64,000 nucleotides of DNA from Candidatus Vagococcus giribetii (GCF_017316185.1 NZ_JAFLVX010000015.1:147213-211212), one strand, 5' to 3'. Counted from the stretch's first letter, positions 9,741 to 18,144 are shown. Translations and numbers: made by a program. Notes: generated by a model not told the origin, from the sequence alone.

Positions 9741-10293
9741 ATTTTGGTAACACTAAATTAGGACTTTTCTTAACTAACAGTAGCACCACAATAAAGGTAG
9801 CTGCTCCTGTTAATAAAGCATTTGTTCCATTGATAACTAATGAGTAAGCAACTGGGCTAAGACCCCATGTCGCATATTGTCCCCAGAAAATCACCCCTGC
9901 AATAAAGTGCCAGATATAACGAATACCTGTCCCAAGAATGACTCCTAACAACATTTGTAGCCAAGGTGTCTTACCTTCTTTAACAAGGGCTTGAATCTTG
10001 CTAGCATAGAGACCAGCAAACCCGGCACAAGCAAAAGCTAATAAATACTCAATCAGCGCTTGAGACACTGTTAAAATATAGGCTTTTCCTAATAAAATAT
10101 GTAACAATCCCCAGACAAAACCACTAGCAAGACCTGCTAAAAAACCTCTTCTGAAAGAATAAATAATGACTGGAATCATTCCAATTGAAATAGAAAAACC
10201 AATTCCTACATCTAATGGAATAAACGATAAGGCCATGGAAAAAGAAGCTGCTATTGCTCCTTCTAACCATATTTTTGCTCCTGATGACTTCAT
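9739..10293 (-). CDS. thiT: Thiamine ECF transporter S-component ThiT
   Basis: 184-residue membrane protein with six predicted helices. Conserved ThiT features are visible: GFVWGLLHILLG (about 58-69), the QALIEYLLAF helix (about 78-87) and RYIWHFIAGVIFWG (about 124-137), aromatic residues that in the known family line the thiamine pocket. Start ATG with an AAGGGGG site. It is transcribed alone, behind a TPP riboswitch, which independently fixes the substrate class. It relies on an EcfAA'T module elsewhere. Confidence 0.95.
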   Translation of the reverse strand: MKSSGAKIWLEGAIAASFSMALSFIPLDVGIGFSISIGMIPVIIYSFRRGFLAGLASGFVWGLLHILLGKAYILTVSQALIEYLLAFACAGFAGLYASKIQALVKEGKTPWLQMLLGVILGTGIRYIWHFIAGVIFWGQYATWGLSPVAYSLVINGTNALLTGAATFIVVLLLVKKSPNLVLPK

Positions 10294-10361
10294 AAAAAAA
10301 TCCCCCTTGTTTGTTTGTCAATTACGAGCACACAACCAAAGAGGAGTAATTAGGCATTACT

Positions 10362-10454
10362 CCATCACAATTCCTACGCTTGTCCTAACAATATCAGGTT
10401 CTAGGGTTTAGAATAAATCTACTCAATCTCAGCTACTGCTCCCCTTTGTGATGG
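10362..10454 (-). promoter_or_regulatory. TPP (THI-box) riboswitch controlling thiT
   Basis: Read on the minus strand, the leader has the TPP aptamer landmarks in order: GGGGAGC, GCTGAGA, ACCCTAGAACCTGAT and GTAGGAA. P1 is formed by CCATCACAA (10446-10454) and TTGTGATGG (10362-10370), a perfect 9-bp helix. A hairpin with 8-bp arms, GGAGTAAT/ATTACTCC (10343-10363), overlaps the P1 3' strand by two bases but is followed by TCTTTGG, not a real T-run. The TCCTCTT just past it can pair with the thiT ribosome binding site. Control of translation is therefore at least as likely as termination; that part is inference. Confidence 0.95.
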
Positions 10455-10496
10455 TACTTGTTATATTGATGTCTCACACATCATCTCATGCTCCGA

Positions 10497-10556
10497 AAAA
10501 AAAAGCAACTTCTTAAATTTCACAAGTCAATTACTTGTTAGTTGCTTTTCTTTTTT
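10497..10556. repeat. Nested inverted repeat with T-runs on both sides, between divergent genes
   Basis: Outer arms AAAAGCAACT (10501-10510) and AGTTGCTTTT (10540-10549) enclose inner arms ACAAGT (10522-10527) and ACTTGT (10533-10538). The right flank is CTTTTTT; the left flank is an A-run. It looks like a bidirectional terminator, yet it lies between the 5' ends of thiT and the MenA-like gene, where no gene reads into it. Confidence 0.6.
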
Positions 10557-10591
10557 GTTAAGATAGGAAAAGTTTCAAGAGGAGGTCTATC

Positions 10592-11506
10592 ATGACAAAA
10601 AAAGGATTAACATTTAAACAATTTTGGGAGTTATCAGAAGTTTATACTGCACCACTGAATTTATTTATCATTTTACTCGGTATTTCTGCTGCCCATTACT
10701 TAGGAGGCGCAACTCTTTCTATCAATCTAACAGTCTTTACTTGTATTATTATTAGCTTCCATGTGGCTGTTAATATTTTTAATCACTGGCAAGACTACAA
10801 CAATGCACAAGATGAACACTACAAAACAGTTACCAATATTATTGGACGTGATAACTTGTCATTAAAAACCGTCAAAGGCTACTTTTATAGTGCCATGATT
10901 ATTTCTTTTGTATTAGGAACTTACTTAGTTAGTCAGACCAATCTATTTGTTGGTTTACTAGGTGGCATTGGTTTTTACATTGGTTTATTTTATTCCTATG
11001 GCAAATACCCACTAAACAGTCTACCTATAGCAGAAACTATTACAGCCATTGCTTCTGGTTTTTTTATCACTTTGATTTCTTACTATTTAGCAACTTATAC
11101 AGAGTCTCAAAGTCTCGCACACTTTATGACAAAACTAGCAGGAATTAGTCTCCCCCTAGTCATTAGTATGTTTAATAACTTACTTGCTAATAACATTTGT
11201 GACTTAGAAGAAGATATTCCGAACGGTCGAAAAACTTTAGTTTATTACTTAGGCAAACCACGAGCTGTGAACTTACTTCTTTTCTTGAGTGTTTTTAATT
11301 ACTTGTGGCTAGTCGTTCTAGTCTTTCTCCAATTAGCACCTGTGACAGTTCTACTGTTACTACTTGCCTTGCCTTTTGTCTTAAAGTCTCTCAAAGTCTT
11401 TAAGCACAAACAAGACAAACAAACCACGTTTCCTATCATCTTAAAGACTATGTCCTTGACTATGGTTCTTTACCCCATTCTTTATTTTTTAGGAAGCTAT
11501 CTATAA
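10592..11506 (+). CDS. menA: UbiA-family prenyltransferase, probable MenA
   Basis: 304-residue polytopic membrane protein with about eight or nine helices. The first aspartate-rich region reads NIFNHWQDYNNAQDEHYK (about residues 63-80), matching the NxxxDxxxD pattern. The second is NNICDLEEDIPNGRKTL (about 201-217), and SYGKYPLN lies between them. This fits 1,4-dihydroxy-2-naphthoate prenyltransferase, which makes demethylmenaquinone for membrane electron transfer in enterococci. No other men genes are nearby, so MenA is preferred over other UbiA members but not proven. The site is GAGGAGG. A TTGTTA-18-TAAGAT promoter is possible at 10536-10565. Confidence 0.8.
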   Translation: MTKKGLTFKQFWELSEVYTAPLNLFIILLGISAAHYLGGATLSINLTVFTCIIISFHVAVNIFNHWQDYNNAQDEHYKTVTNIIGRDNLSLKTVKGYFYSAMIISFVLGTYLVSQTNLFVGLLGGIGFYIGLFYSYGKYPLNSLPIAETITAIASGFFITLISYYLATYTESQSLAHFMTKLAGISLPLVISMFNNLLANNICDLEEDIPNGRKTLVYYLGKPRAVNLLLFLSVFNYLWLVVLVFLQLAPVTVLLLLLALPFVLKSLKVFKHKQDKQTTFPIILKTMSLTMVLYPILYFLGSYL

Positions 11507-11563
11507 AAAAATAGAATGGGTCAAAAGTCGTTTTGCTCTAAGCAACTTCACAATTAAGGGAAA

Positions 11564-11602
11564 AAGAATAGAGACTGACATTTTAGTCAGCCTCTATTCT
11601 TT
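11564..11602. terminator. Bidirectional intrinsic terminator
   Basis: Arms AGAATAGAG.CTGAC and GTCAG.CTCTATTCT, with a single A/C mismatch and a 6-nt loop, separate the converging MenA-like gene and the TetR gene. The A-run on the left and T-rich right side allow use in both directions. Confidence 0.75.
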
Positions 11603-12206
11603 AGTTAGCTTGACTTTTCTTTAACTGATACGTGATCAATGACATACAAAGTTCAAATTTCTCTTCTTCAGAGATACCTTCTTCCTTTAGAGCCATCAAT
11701 ACCATATCTAAAAAACCAGAGCCAACTATTTTATAAAACAATGGTATATTTTCTTTTCGGATATCTTGATCCAGTAAAGTTGTTTTTCTATCTCCTAGAC
11801 GAACATCAATCATTTCCTTCACTAATTTGTCCTTCATACCTTCATAAATAGTACCTTCATTTTTATCTAGCATAATAACTACTTCACGGTAGTTTCCTAA
11901 TAATAAAATCATTTGCTTAGCAATTAACGGAATCACTTCTTGTGGTTCTTTTTTATTCATCAAGCAATCATTATACGCCTGAACAGTAACGGCAATGACA
12001 TCTTCAAAGTAATAAATCGTCTCTTTAGGGACTACAGTATAAAACAACTCTTCTTTGTTTTTAAAATACGTATAGATATTCCCAACAGACATATTCATCT
12101 CTTTTGCAATATCACTCATCTTTGTTTTTGGATAACCTTGTTGATAAAAAATAGCTAGGGCCGTTTTTTGAATACTCATTTGGATATCTTTCTTCTTTTG
12201 TTGCAT
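11601..12206 (-). CDS. TetR/AcrR-family transcriptional regulator
   Basis: 201 residues. The N-terminal helix-turn-helix is typical: TALAIFYQQGYPKTKMSDIA, then MNMSVGNIYTYFKNKEELF (about residues 40-58). The C-terminal ligand domain is variable. The start chosen is the ATG at 12206 with AAGGAGG 9 nt upstream; an in-frame GTG at 12230 lies upstream of that site and has none of its own. It follows the 3D-domain gene across a terminator, so it probably has its own promoter. No target can be assigned; no efflux gene adjoins it directly. Confidence 0.88.
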   Translation of the reverse strand: MQQKKKDIQMSIQKTALAIFYQQGYPKTKMSDIAKEMNMSVGNIYTYFKNKEELFYTVVPKETIYYFEDVIAVTVQAYNDCLMNKKEPQEVIPLIAKQMILLLGNYREVVIMLDKNEGTIYEGMKDKLVKEMIDVRLGDRKTTLLDQDIRKENIPLFYKIVGSGFLDMVLMALKEEGISEEEKFELCMSLITYQLKKSQAN

Positions 12207-12230
12207 CTTCTCAAGCCTCCTTTTGTTCAC

Positions 12231-12265
12231 AAAAAAGTCTTAGCAGATAACTCTACTAAGACTTT
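12231..12265 (-). terminator. Intrinsic terminator of the 3D-domain gene
   Basis: On the minus strand, 10-bp arms AAAGTCTTAG/CTAAGACTTT around a 12-nt loop are followed directly by a run of six T, four bases past the stop codon of the 3D-domain gene. Confidence 0.88.
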
Positions 12266-12268
12266 GTA

Positions 12269-13354
12269 TTATTTAACTGTTACGGTAACGTTTTTAACGC
12301 CCCATTGTGTACATTCTTCAATTGAGTTGAAATGACAATCGATTCTGTTACCTACGATATCGCCACCTGTATCGCCAGCAATGGCATAGCCATAACCAGA
12401 TACTTCAACAACTGATCCTAATGGAATAACGTTTCTATCAACAGCGATAACACGTGAGTTTTCACGTAAGTCAATACCTGTTGCTGTAAAGTAGCTCAAT
12501 CCAGGTTGTTTATAAGAATAACCTGTTGCTACCATGTTCATAACTGTTCCACCAGATGACTCAGGAATGTTAGGTTCATTCACAGGAGGTGTTGGTGTTG
12601 TCTCAGCTGGTGTTTCATCCACAACAACCGATTCTTGTGTTTCTTTTTCTTTTTCTTTTTTAACTGCTTCTGAAGCTTCTTTTTCAATCGTTTTTCGGTT
12701 AGCTGCTTCTGCGGCTGCCTTTTTAGCTTTTGATTCTTCAGCAATTCTGTCATTAGCTAATTTATCTAAGACAGCTTGATTATTACTTAATTCTGTTTTT
12801 AAAGAGGCTACATCACTTTCAAGAGACGCTGCTTCTTGAGTCATAGTTTGTTGTTTTTCTGTTAGAGTTGTTTTACTCGCCTCTAAGTCTGTTTTCATTT
12901 CTTCTAGTTTTAACTTGTCTTCTGCTAAAGAATCAACTTTTGATTTTTCAGCTCCTTGAAGAACTGTTACTGCATAAGCACGATTGAAGAAATCTGACAT
13001 ATTTTCAGCAGATAACAGTGAATCCATTAAACTAAATGACGCACTATTTGATTGCATATGTTGCATACGCTCTGCCATTACTTCAGTTCTTTTGGCAATA
13101 CTTGCTTCTGTTTTTTCGATTTTATTTTGTGTTTCTTTGATTGTTTTTTCTGTGGCTGAAACTTCTGATTTTAATGTTTCAACTTCTTGATATTTCACGT
13201 TTACTGAATCAAGCGCTTTGTCAATTTTACTACTAATCTCTACACTCTCTTTTTTCACACTGGCTTCTTTATCATTAGCTGCTAAAGAAACAACTGGAGA
13301 AACTGCTAGAGCTATAATAGAGAATAACGTGATGGACAGCCCTTTTACTTTCAC
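12269..13354 (-). CDS. Secreted coiled-coil protein with C-terminal 3D domain (peptidoglycan hydrolase-like)
   Basis: 361-residue exported protein. It has a signal peptide (KVKGLSITLFSIIALAVSPV ... SLAAND), then long heptad-rich coiled coils (about 40-230) and an Ala/Glu/Lys and Pro/Thr-rich linker. A C-terminal 3D domain (about 280-361) has the three conserved aspartates in VIAVDRNVIPLG, AGDTGGD and NRIDCHF. 3D domains occur in MltA-like lytic transglycosylases, Rpf/Sps proteins and YocH. Two cysteines (IDCHF, EECTQWG) are unusual and could form a disulfide. The start is the GTG at 13354 with AAAGGTG 8 nt upstream; the longer ATG frame at 13378 has no site. A WalR box precedes it. Confidence 0.87.
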   Translation of the reverse strand: MKVKGLSITLFSIIALAVSPVVSLAANDKEASVKKESVEISSKIDKALDSVNVKYQEVETLKSEVSATEKTIKETQNKIEKTEASIAKRTEVMAERMQHMQSNSASFSLMDSLLSAENMSDFFNRAYAVTVLQGAEKSKVDSLAEDKLKLEEMKTDLEASKTTLTEKQQTMTQEAASLESDVASLKTELSNNQAVLDKLANDRIAEESKAKKAAAEAANRKTIEKEASEAVKKEKEKETQESVVVDETPAETTPTPPVNEPNIPESSGGTVMNMVATGYSYKQPGLSYFTATGIDLRENSRVIAVDRNVIPLGSVVEVSGYGYAIAGDTGGDIVGNRIDCHFNSIEECTQWGVKNVTVTVK

Positions 13355-13410
13355 AACGACAACACCTTTCACTTTCATACCGAACTCATTTTATCGTAAT
13401 TTATGTTATT

Positions 13411-13416
13411 ATTATA
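13411..13416 (-). promoter_or_regulatory. -10 element (TATAAT) of the 3D-domain gene promoter
   Basis: A perfect TATAAT on the minus strand. No good -35 lies 17 bp upstream (the nearest is TTACAA at a 19-bp gap). That weak -35, with the WalR box just beyond it, suggests an activator-dependent promoter. Confidence 0.65.
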
Positions 13417-13437
13417 CAAGAATACATCCTTTGGTTT

Positions 13438-13454
13438 GTAACAATCTCTTTACA
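13438..13454 (-). promoter_or_regulatory. WalR (YycF) box upstream of the 3D-domain gene
   Basis: The minus strand reads TGTAAAGAGATTGTTAC. This is an exact match to the WalR direct repeat TGTWAH-N5-TGTWAH (TGTAAA, GAGAT, TGTTAC). The box ends 21 bp before the TATAAT -10, so it covers the -35 region. In Bacillus the 3D-domain hydrolase YocH is a WalR target, and the same logic fits here. Confidence 0.8.
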
Positions 13455-13459
13455 AATTA

Positions 13460-13488
13460 TTACAGTTTAGACCCTGTATTCATATCAT
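13460..13488 (+). promoter_or_regulatory. Promoter of the nucleoside deoxyribosyltransferase gene
   Basis: TTACAG (13460-13465), a 17-bp spacer, then TATCAT (13483-13488). It is divergent from, and partly adjacent to, the WalR-boxed promoter. Confidence 0.55.
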
Positions 13489-13509
13489 GTAACAGTTAGG
13501 AGAATTTTT

Positions 13510-13989
13510 ATGGTAAAAAAATGTTATTTCGCTAGCCCTTTATTTTCTGATATGGAGCGTTTTTACAATGACTATTTAGTCAAAAAAATTCGCGAAACTT
13601 ATCCAGAACTTTCTATTTACGTTCCTCAAGAACAAGGTGATATTAACGATAAAAATAGCTACGCTGACTCTAAAATGATTGCTAAATATGACACTGATGC
13701 GTTATTAGATAGTCAACTTGTTTTAGCGGTTTTAGATGGTCCTATGATTGATGTGGGAGTCGCTTCTGAAATTGGTGTAGCCTACCAAGCAGGCATTCCT
13801 GTTCTTGGTTTATTTACAGACTCAAGACAACTAGGTGCAACTAATCCAGAAAAAATTAGTGCTTTAAATGACGTAGCAGAATCACAATTCCCTTACGTCA
13901 ATCTTTATACAGCAGGACTTGTTAAGCTAAACGGAGAGATTATTAATAACGAGTCTGACTGGTTGAAAAAAATTGACACCTATTTGTAA
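13510..13989 (+). CDS. Nucleoside 2-deoxyribosyltransferase
   Basis: 159 residues of the PF05014 family, which swaps the base of 2'-deoxynucleosides or hydrolyses them in purine/pyrimidine salvage. It opens CYFASPLFSDMERFYNDYL, matching the family's phosphate/ribose-binding start. DALLDSQLVLAVLDG (about 64-78) and VGVASEIGVAYQAGIPVLGL (about 83-102) follow; the Glu in ASEIGVA is the family nucleophile. Length is normal. Site AGGAG before the ATG. It stands alone between two promoters and a terminator. Confidence 0.92.
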   Translation: MVKKCYFASPLFSDMERFYNDYLVKKIRETYPELSIYVPQEQGDINDKNSYADSKMIAKYDTDALLDSQLVLAVLDGPMIDVGVASEIGVAYQAGIPVLGLFTDSRQLGATNPEKISALNDVAESQFPYVNLYTAGLVKLNGEIINNESDWLKKIDTYL

Positions 13990-14014
13990 CAATTCAATAA
14001 CATTCTATATTTAT

Positions 14015-14052
14015 GGGGACTGAGACACCGATAAGTCACAGTCCCTTATTAT
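14015..14052 (+). terminator. Probable intrinsic terminator after the deoxyribosyltransferase gene
   Basis: GGGACTG and CAGTCCC arms with a 16-nt loop are followed by TTATTATCTC. The T-run is broken, so efficiency may be modest. Confidence 0.55.
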
Positions 14053-14089
14053 CTCTTTCTATTAAAAGACTTTTAAAGCAGGTGATCCT

Positions 14090-15817
14090 TTGCTCTCTTT
14101 ATTAACTTATGCTAAAACGTACAAAAAAGAATTAATTCTTGGTCCCTTTTTCAAACTACTAGAAGCTATTTTAGAGCTCCTACTACCTCTTTATATGGCA
14201 AAACTCATTGATGAAGGCATCAAATCAGGTGACACACAGCAAACAATCAAAATGGCGATGATGATGCTTTTCATGTCACTCATCGGGTTAGTCTGCGTCA
14301 TCATTTGCCAGTACTACGCCGCTCGGGCTTCTCAAGGATTTGGAACTGAGCTAAGACATCATTTAATGAAAAAAATAAATGCTCTGTCTCATTCAGAATT
14401 AGACGCTTACGGGACTTCTACACTTATTACACGCATGACCAATGATATCAATCAACTACAACTGGCTCTTGCCATGTTAATTAGACTGGTGATAAGAGCT
14501 CCTTTCCTAAGTATCGGTTCTATTATTATGGCCTTTTATATCGATACTACTATGGGGATTATTTTCATTATCACCATCCCTATCTTCTCTCTCATTCTTT
14601 GGGTGATTATGAAGAAAACAGTCCCTTTATTTAAACGGGTACAACAAAAAATTGATGCCCTTAACGAGACCCTTAAAGAAACACTTCAAGGTGTACGAGT
14701 TATTCGTAGCTTTTCAAAGCAACCGCAGTCGGAAAAAGTTTTTGATACAGTTAGTGATGATTTAGCCACGTCTTATCAAAATGTGTCAAATTTATCTGCT
14801 TTATTATCACCTATTACTGGTTTAATAATGAATGGCGCGATTGTCTTTATCCTGTCTGCTGGTTCTTTTCAAGTCAACACAGGTCATTTATCATCTGGAG
14901 AAGTTGTAGCGCTTATTAATTATATGACTCAAATGTTACTTGCTTTGATTGTAGTATCCAATCTTGTTGTTATTTTTACTAAGGCTTTTGCTTCCGCTAC
15001 ACGTGTGGAAGAAATGCTAGAGACTCAACCAGACATTGTCACAACTGAAAAAGAAATAGATGACTCTTGGGAAAACACTCCCCTTGTTTCCTTTAACAAC
15101 GTGTCTTTCCAATACCCTTTATCAAGAGGCTATGCCTTAAAACAAATCAATTTTCAACTTAAAAAAGGTGAAACCCTAGGTATTATCGGTCCAACTGGTA
15201 GCGGTAAGACAACAATTGCTGAGCTAATCAATCGCTCTTATGACATCTCTAACGGGGAAATGACCTTAAACGGGATTGCTTCTTTTAACTACCCAACTGG
15301 GAAACTAAGACAACATTTAGGCATCGTTCCTCAAAAAAGTACACTGTTTAGCGGTACCATTAAAAGTAATTTACTAATGGGAAACCCTGATGCCACAGAA
15401 GAGATGTGTTACAGCGCACTAGAACTTGCTCAATGTTTGGAGTTTGTCACAGCTTTACCTGAAAAACTAGACGCGCCAGTCCTAGCCAACGGTAATAATT
15501 TCTCTGGCGGTCAAAAACAACGTTTATGTTTAGCTAGAGCTATCATTAAATCACCTGACTTATTACTATTAGATGATTCCCTAAGCGCCTTAGACTACCA
15601 AACAGATTGGCTGATCAGAAAGCAGCTTCGTTCTGTTTTACCTGATATGACCACTATTATTATTTCTCAACGTCTGTCTTCAATTAAACAGGCTGATCAT
15701 ATCTTAGTCTTAGATAATGGCAAACAAGTTGGTTTAGGAACTCATGACGAGCTCATGAAATCTTCTGATATTTATCAACAAATAGCTGCGGCACAAGACG
15801 AAAAGGAGGTTCATTAA
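14090..15817 (+). CDS. Heterodimeric ABC exporter, subunit with degenerate catalytic site
   Basis: 575-residue half-transporter with six membrane helices in about residues 1-320 and a C-terminal nucleotide-binding domain. It has Walker A GPTGSGKTT (about 364), a canonical SGGQ signature (NFSGGQKQRL) and a Walker B that ends LLLLDDSLSALD. The catalytic Glu after Walker B is replaced by Asp. This is the pattern of the degenerate subunit in TM287/288, LmrCD and EfrCD-type multidrug exporters. The start is a TTG (14090) with AGCAGGTG upstream. The stop overlaps the next gene (TAATGA). Confidence 0.92.
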   Translation: MLSLLTYAKTYKKELILGPFFKLLEAILELLLPLYMAKLIDEGIKSGDTQQTIKMAMMMLFMSLIGLVCVIICQYYAARASQGFGTELRHHLMKKINALSHSELDAYGTSTLITRMTNDINQLQLALAMLIRLVIRAPFLSIGSIIMAFYIDTTMGIIFIITIPIFSLILWVIMKKTVPLFKRVQQKIDALNETLKETLQGVRVIRSFSKQPQSEKVFDTVSDDLATSYQNVSNLSALLSPITGLIMNGAIVFILSAGSFQVNTGHLSSGEVVALINYMTQMLLALIVVSNLVVIFTKAFASATRVEEMLETQPDIVTTEKEIDDSWENTPLVSFNNVSFQYPLSRGYALKQINFQLKKGETLGIIGPTGSGKTTIAELINRSYDISNGEMTLNGIASFNYPTGKLRQHLGIVPQKSTLFSGTIKSNLLMGNPDATEEMCYSALELAQCLEFVTALPEKLDAPVLANGNNFSGGQKQRLCLARAIIKSPDLLLLDDSLSALDYQTDWLIRKQLRSVLPDMTTIIISQRLSSIKQADHILVLDNGKQVGLGTHDELMKSSDIYQQIAAAQDEKEVH

Positions 15818-17568
15818 TGAATAAAACCCTTTCTATCACTCCTATTAAACGCTGGTTACCTTATCTAAAAAGCTTTAAAAAAGAGATTTTAATTGCATTG
15901 ATACTTGGTGTGATTAATGGTGCTTCTGTCGTTTCTTTTACGTTTTTAGTAGGTAAAGCAGTTGATACGATGGTTGGCGAATCTCACGTCTTCTTCCAAC
16001 AATTACTTACCATTTTGACTTATTTGATTGGAATTACGCTTATGACAACTATTTCTCAGTGGCTTATTCAACGACTAGGTAACAAAGTTGCTTATCAATC
16101 TGTTCACCAACTAAGAACAGAAGCCTTTCATCATTTAAATCAATTGCCAATTTCCTATTATGATAAAACGTCACATGGAGACATTATGAGTCGTTTTTCA
16201 AATGACTTAGATTTTATTTCTGATTCTTCTACTGCTATCTTTAACCAGATTTTTTCTGGTTTAACGATTGTCGTGATTTCTTTTGTCACAATGCTTAATC
16301 TAAGTCCTCTTTTAACACTGGTGATAGTCGTTTCTACATTTTTTATTTTTTTAGTCAATTGGCTTGTCGCAACAACTAGTCATGCTCAGTTTGCTAAACA
16401 GCAAAAGACAGTCGGTCTTATCTCTGGCTTTTTATCAGAACATGTTACTAATCAAAAAGTAATCAAAGCTTTCCAATACGAAGAAACATCTCAAGAAGCC
16501 TTTGATCAATTAAACCAAGAGTTATTCACCGTTGGTAGAAAAGCACAGTTTATCTCTTCTCTAACCAATCCTTTATCACGTTTTGTGGATCATCTTGCTT
16601 ACTTAAGTATTGGATTGATTGGTGGACTACTCGTTATTCAAGAGACTCCTAATATCACTATTGGGATTGTTACTAGTTTTTTACTTTACTCGGCTCAATT
16701 TTCTAAACCCTTTATCGAATTGTCAGGTGTGATGACACAACTTCAAACAGCGATTGCTAGTTTAGAGAGAATGTTTAACTTACTAGACGAACCTGTTGAA
16801 ATAACGAACAAAGAGACTCCCTTACCTACAGTCATTAAAGGACATATTGAATTTTGTGATGTTTCTTTTTCTTACGACAAAAAAACACCACTGATTCAAG
16901 GATTTAACTTTGACGTTAACCCTGGTGAAACAGTGGCAATTGTTGGAAAAACTGGTGCAGGAAAATCCACACTAGTTAATCTATTAATGGCATTTTACGA
17001 ACTTGATAGTGGGGACATTTTATTAGATGGTGTGCCTATCACCCAGTACAATAAAAATGAGTTTAGACAATTATTCGGCATGGTTCTACAAGAAACCTGG
17101 TTGTTTAACGGAACTGTCTGGGATAACCTTGTATTTGGCCGACCTAATGCTTCTCTTGAAGAAGTCAAACAAGCCTGTCAAGAGGCTTCCATTGATCACT
17201 TTATTGATAGCTTACCTCAAGGGTTTGATACACTTCTTGGACAAAGTGGTTTAAGTATCTCAGACGGTCAAAAGCAATTACTCTCAATAGCCAGAACCAT
17301 GATTAGCCAACCTAAAATGCTTATTCTAGATGAAGCGACTAGTTCTATTGACCCCTTAACTGAACAACTCATCCAAAAAGCCTTTTTAAATATGATGGTA
17401 AATAAAACAAGCTTTATTATTGCTCATCGTCTTTCTACAATTCAATCTGCGGATAAAATCATGGTCATGGATCAAGGTCAAATTGTTGAAGTTGGAACCC
17501 ATCACGAGTTACTCCAACAACCAACAAGTCACTACTCCGCTTTATACCAAGCTCAATTTAATAGCTAA
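15817..17568 (+). CDS. Heterodimeric ABC exporter, partner subunit
   Basis: 583-residue half-transporter with the same layout. Walker A GKTGAGKST (about residue 382) and Walker B LILDEATSSID keep the catalytic Glu, but the signature motif reads SISDGQ instead of LSGGQ. Its degenerate signature pairs with the degenerate Walker B of the partner, leaving one good composite ATP site in the dimer (its own Walker motifs plus the partner's SGGQ). That complementarity is strong evidence for an obligate heterodimer. Drug or lipid efflux is the likely role; the substrate is unknown. Confidence 0.92.
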   Translation: MNKTLSITPIKRWLPYLKSFKKEILIALILGVINGASVVSFTFLVGKAVDTMVGESHVFFQQLLTILTYLIGITLMTTISQWLIQRLGNKVAYQSVHQLRTEAFHHLNQLPISYYDKTSHGDIMSRFSNDLDFISDSSTAIFNQIFSGLTIVVISFVTMLNLSPLLTLVIVVSTFFIFLVNWLVATTSHAQFAKQQKTVGLISGFLSEHVTNQKVIKAFQYEETSQEAFDQLNQELFTVGRKAQFISSLTNPLSRFVDHLAYLSIGLIGGLLVIQETPNITIGIVTSFLLYSAQFSKPFIELSGVMTQLQTAIASLERMFNLLDEPVEITNKETPLPTVIKGHIEFCDVSFSYDKKTPLIQGFNFDVNPGETVAIVGKTGAGKSTLVNLLMAFYELDSGDILLDGVPITQYNKNEFRQLFGMVLQETWLFNGTVWDNLVFGRPNASLEEVKQACQEASIDHFIDSLPQGFDTLLGQSGLSISDGQKQLLSIARTMISQPKMLILDEATSSIDPLTEQLIQKAFLNMMVNKTSFIIAHRLSTIQSADKIMVMDQGQIVEVGTHHELLQQPTSHYSALYQAQFNS

Positions 17569-17569
17569 C

Positions 17570-17619
17570 AAAAAGAGGCTGTTAAAGAACCATTAGGCGT
17601 TCTTTAACAACCTCTTTTA
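17570..17619. terminator. Bidirectional intrinsic terminator
   Basis: Arms of about 20 bp (AAAAGAGG.TGTTAAAGAAC and its complement, one A/C mismatch), loop of 8, with A-run and T-run flanks, between the converging exporter operon and the LURP-one gene. Confidence 0.9.
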
Positions 17620-18090
17620 GTAATTACTCGGACAACACATCGTAAAGTCTAGACAAGCCATCAAGCCAAGAAGAACTCCTTCTCGATCTGATTCAAAAAT
17701 GGTCAACTCATAGGAATTCTCTGAAGGAATCCAACGTTTTCTAATTTTACCTACTTTTCGGTAACCATACATCACATCAAAAGTCATACTTAACATATCT
17801 CCATTAATACTGAGTTCATCACTGATCGCTCTACATTCTACTAAAGTCTCATCAGCCTCAACAATGAATATCTCTTGGCCTTCCGAATGAATACAATATC
17901 TTTTTTGGCAGCTCTCTTCATCTTCTTTAATCAAAACAACTGGTTGTTGGCCATGATTAGAAATAGAAAATAAGGTATCTGAGTCTGTTTCGTCAAAAGC
18001 AACAGTGTAAACTTCTTCTCCACGTCGATCTTTAATAGTAAAGTTGTCCTTTTCTCCTGAAACCATTTGTTTCATAAAAAGTTGTCTCAT
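17617..18090 (-). CDS. LURP-one-related (LOR/YxjI-type) protein
   Basis: 157-residue soluble protein. The opening MRQLFMKQMVSGEKDNFTI, followed by alternating short beta strands (VYTVAFDE, QEIFIVEADETL, YRKVGKIRKRWIPSENSYEL), is characteristic of the LOR/YxjI family with a tubby-like beta-barrel fold. Function is unknown in bacteria. Six cysteines, two in the C-terminal MCCPSNY, are unusual for a small cytosolic protein. The site is CGGAG. Monocistronic between a terminator and the HAD gene. Confidence 0.8.
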   Translation of the reverse strand: MRQLFMKQMVSGEKDNFTIKDRRGEEVYTVAFDETDSDTLFSISNHGQQPVVLIKEDEESCQKRYCIHSEGQEIFIVEADETLVECRAISDELSINGDMLSMTFDVMYGYRKVGKIRKRWIPSENSYELTIFESDREGVLLGLMACLDFTMCCPSNY

Positions 18091-18144
18091 TAAATCACTC
18101 CGTTTTTTATATTCATTTATGTTAATAGTATAACATGATATTGA

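Noticed and set aside
10166..10411. Plus-strand open frame of 81 codons across the thiT start and leader
   Set aside because: It runs through the TPP riboswitch and antisense to thiT, with no ribosome binding site.
13438..13464. A second WalR-like repeat (TGTAAT-N4-TGTAAA) next to the true box
   Set aside because: The spacing is 4 instead of 5, so it does not fit the consensus; only the N5 repeat was called.
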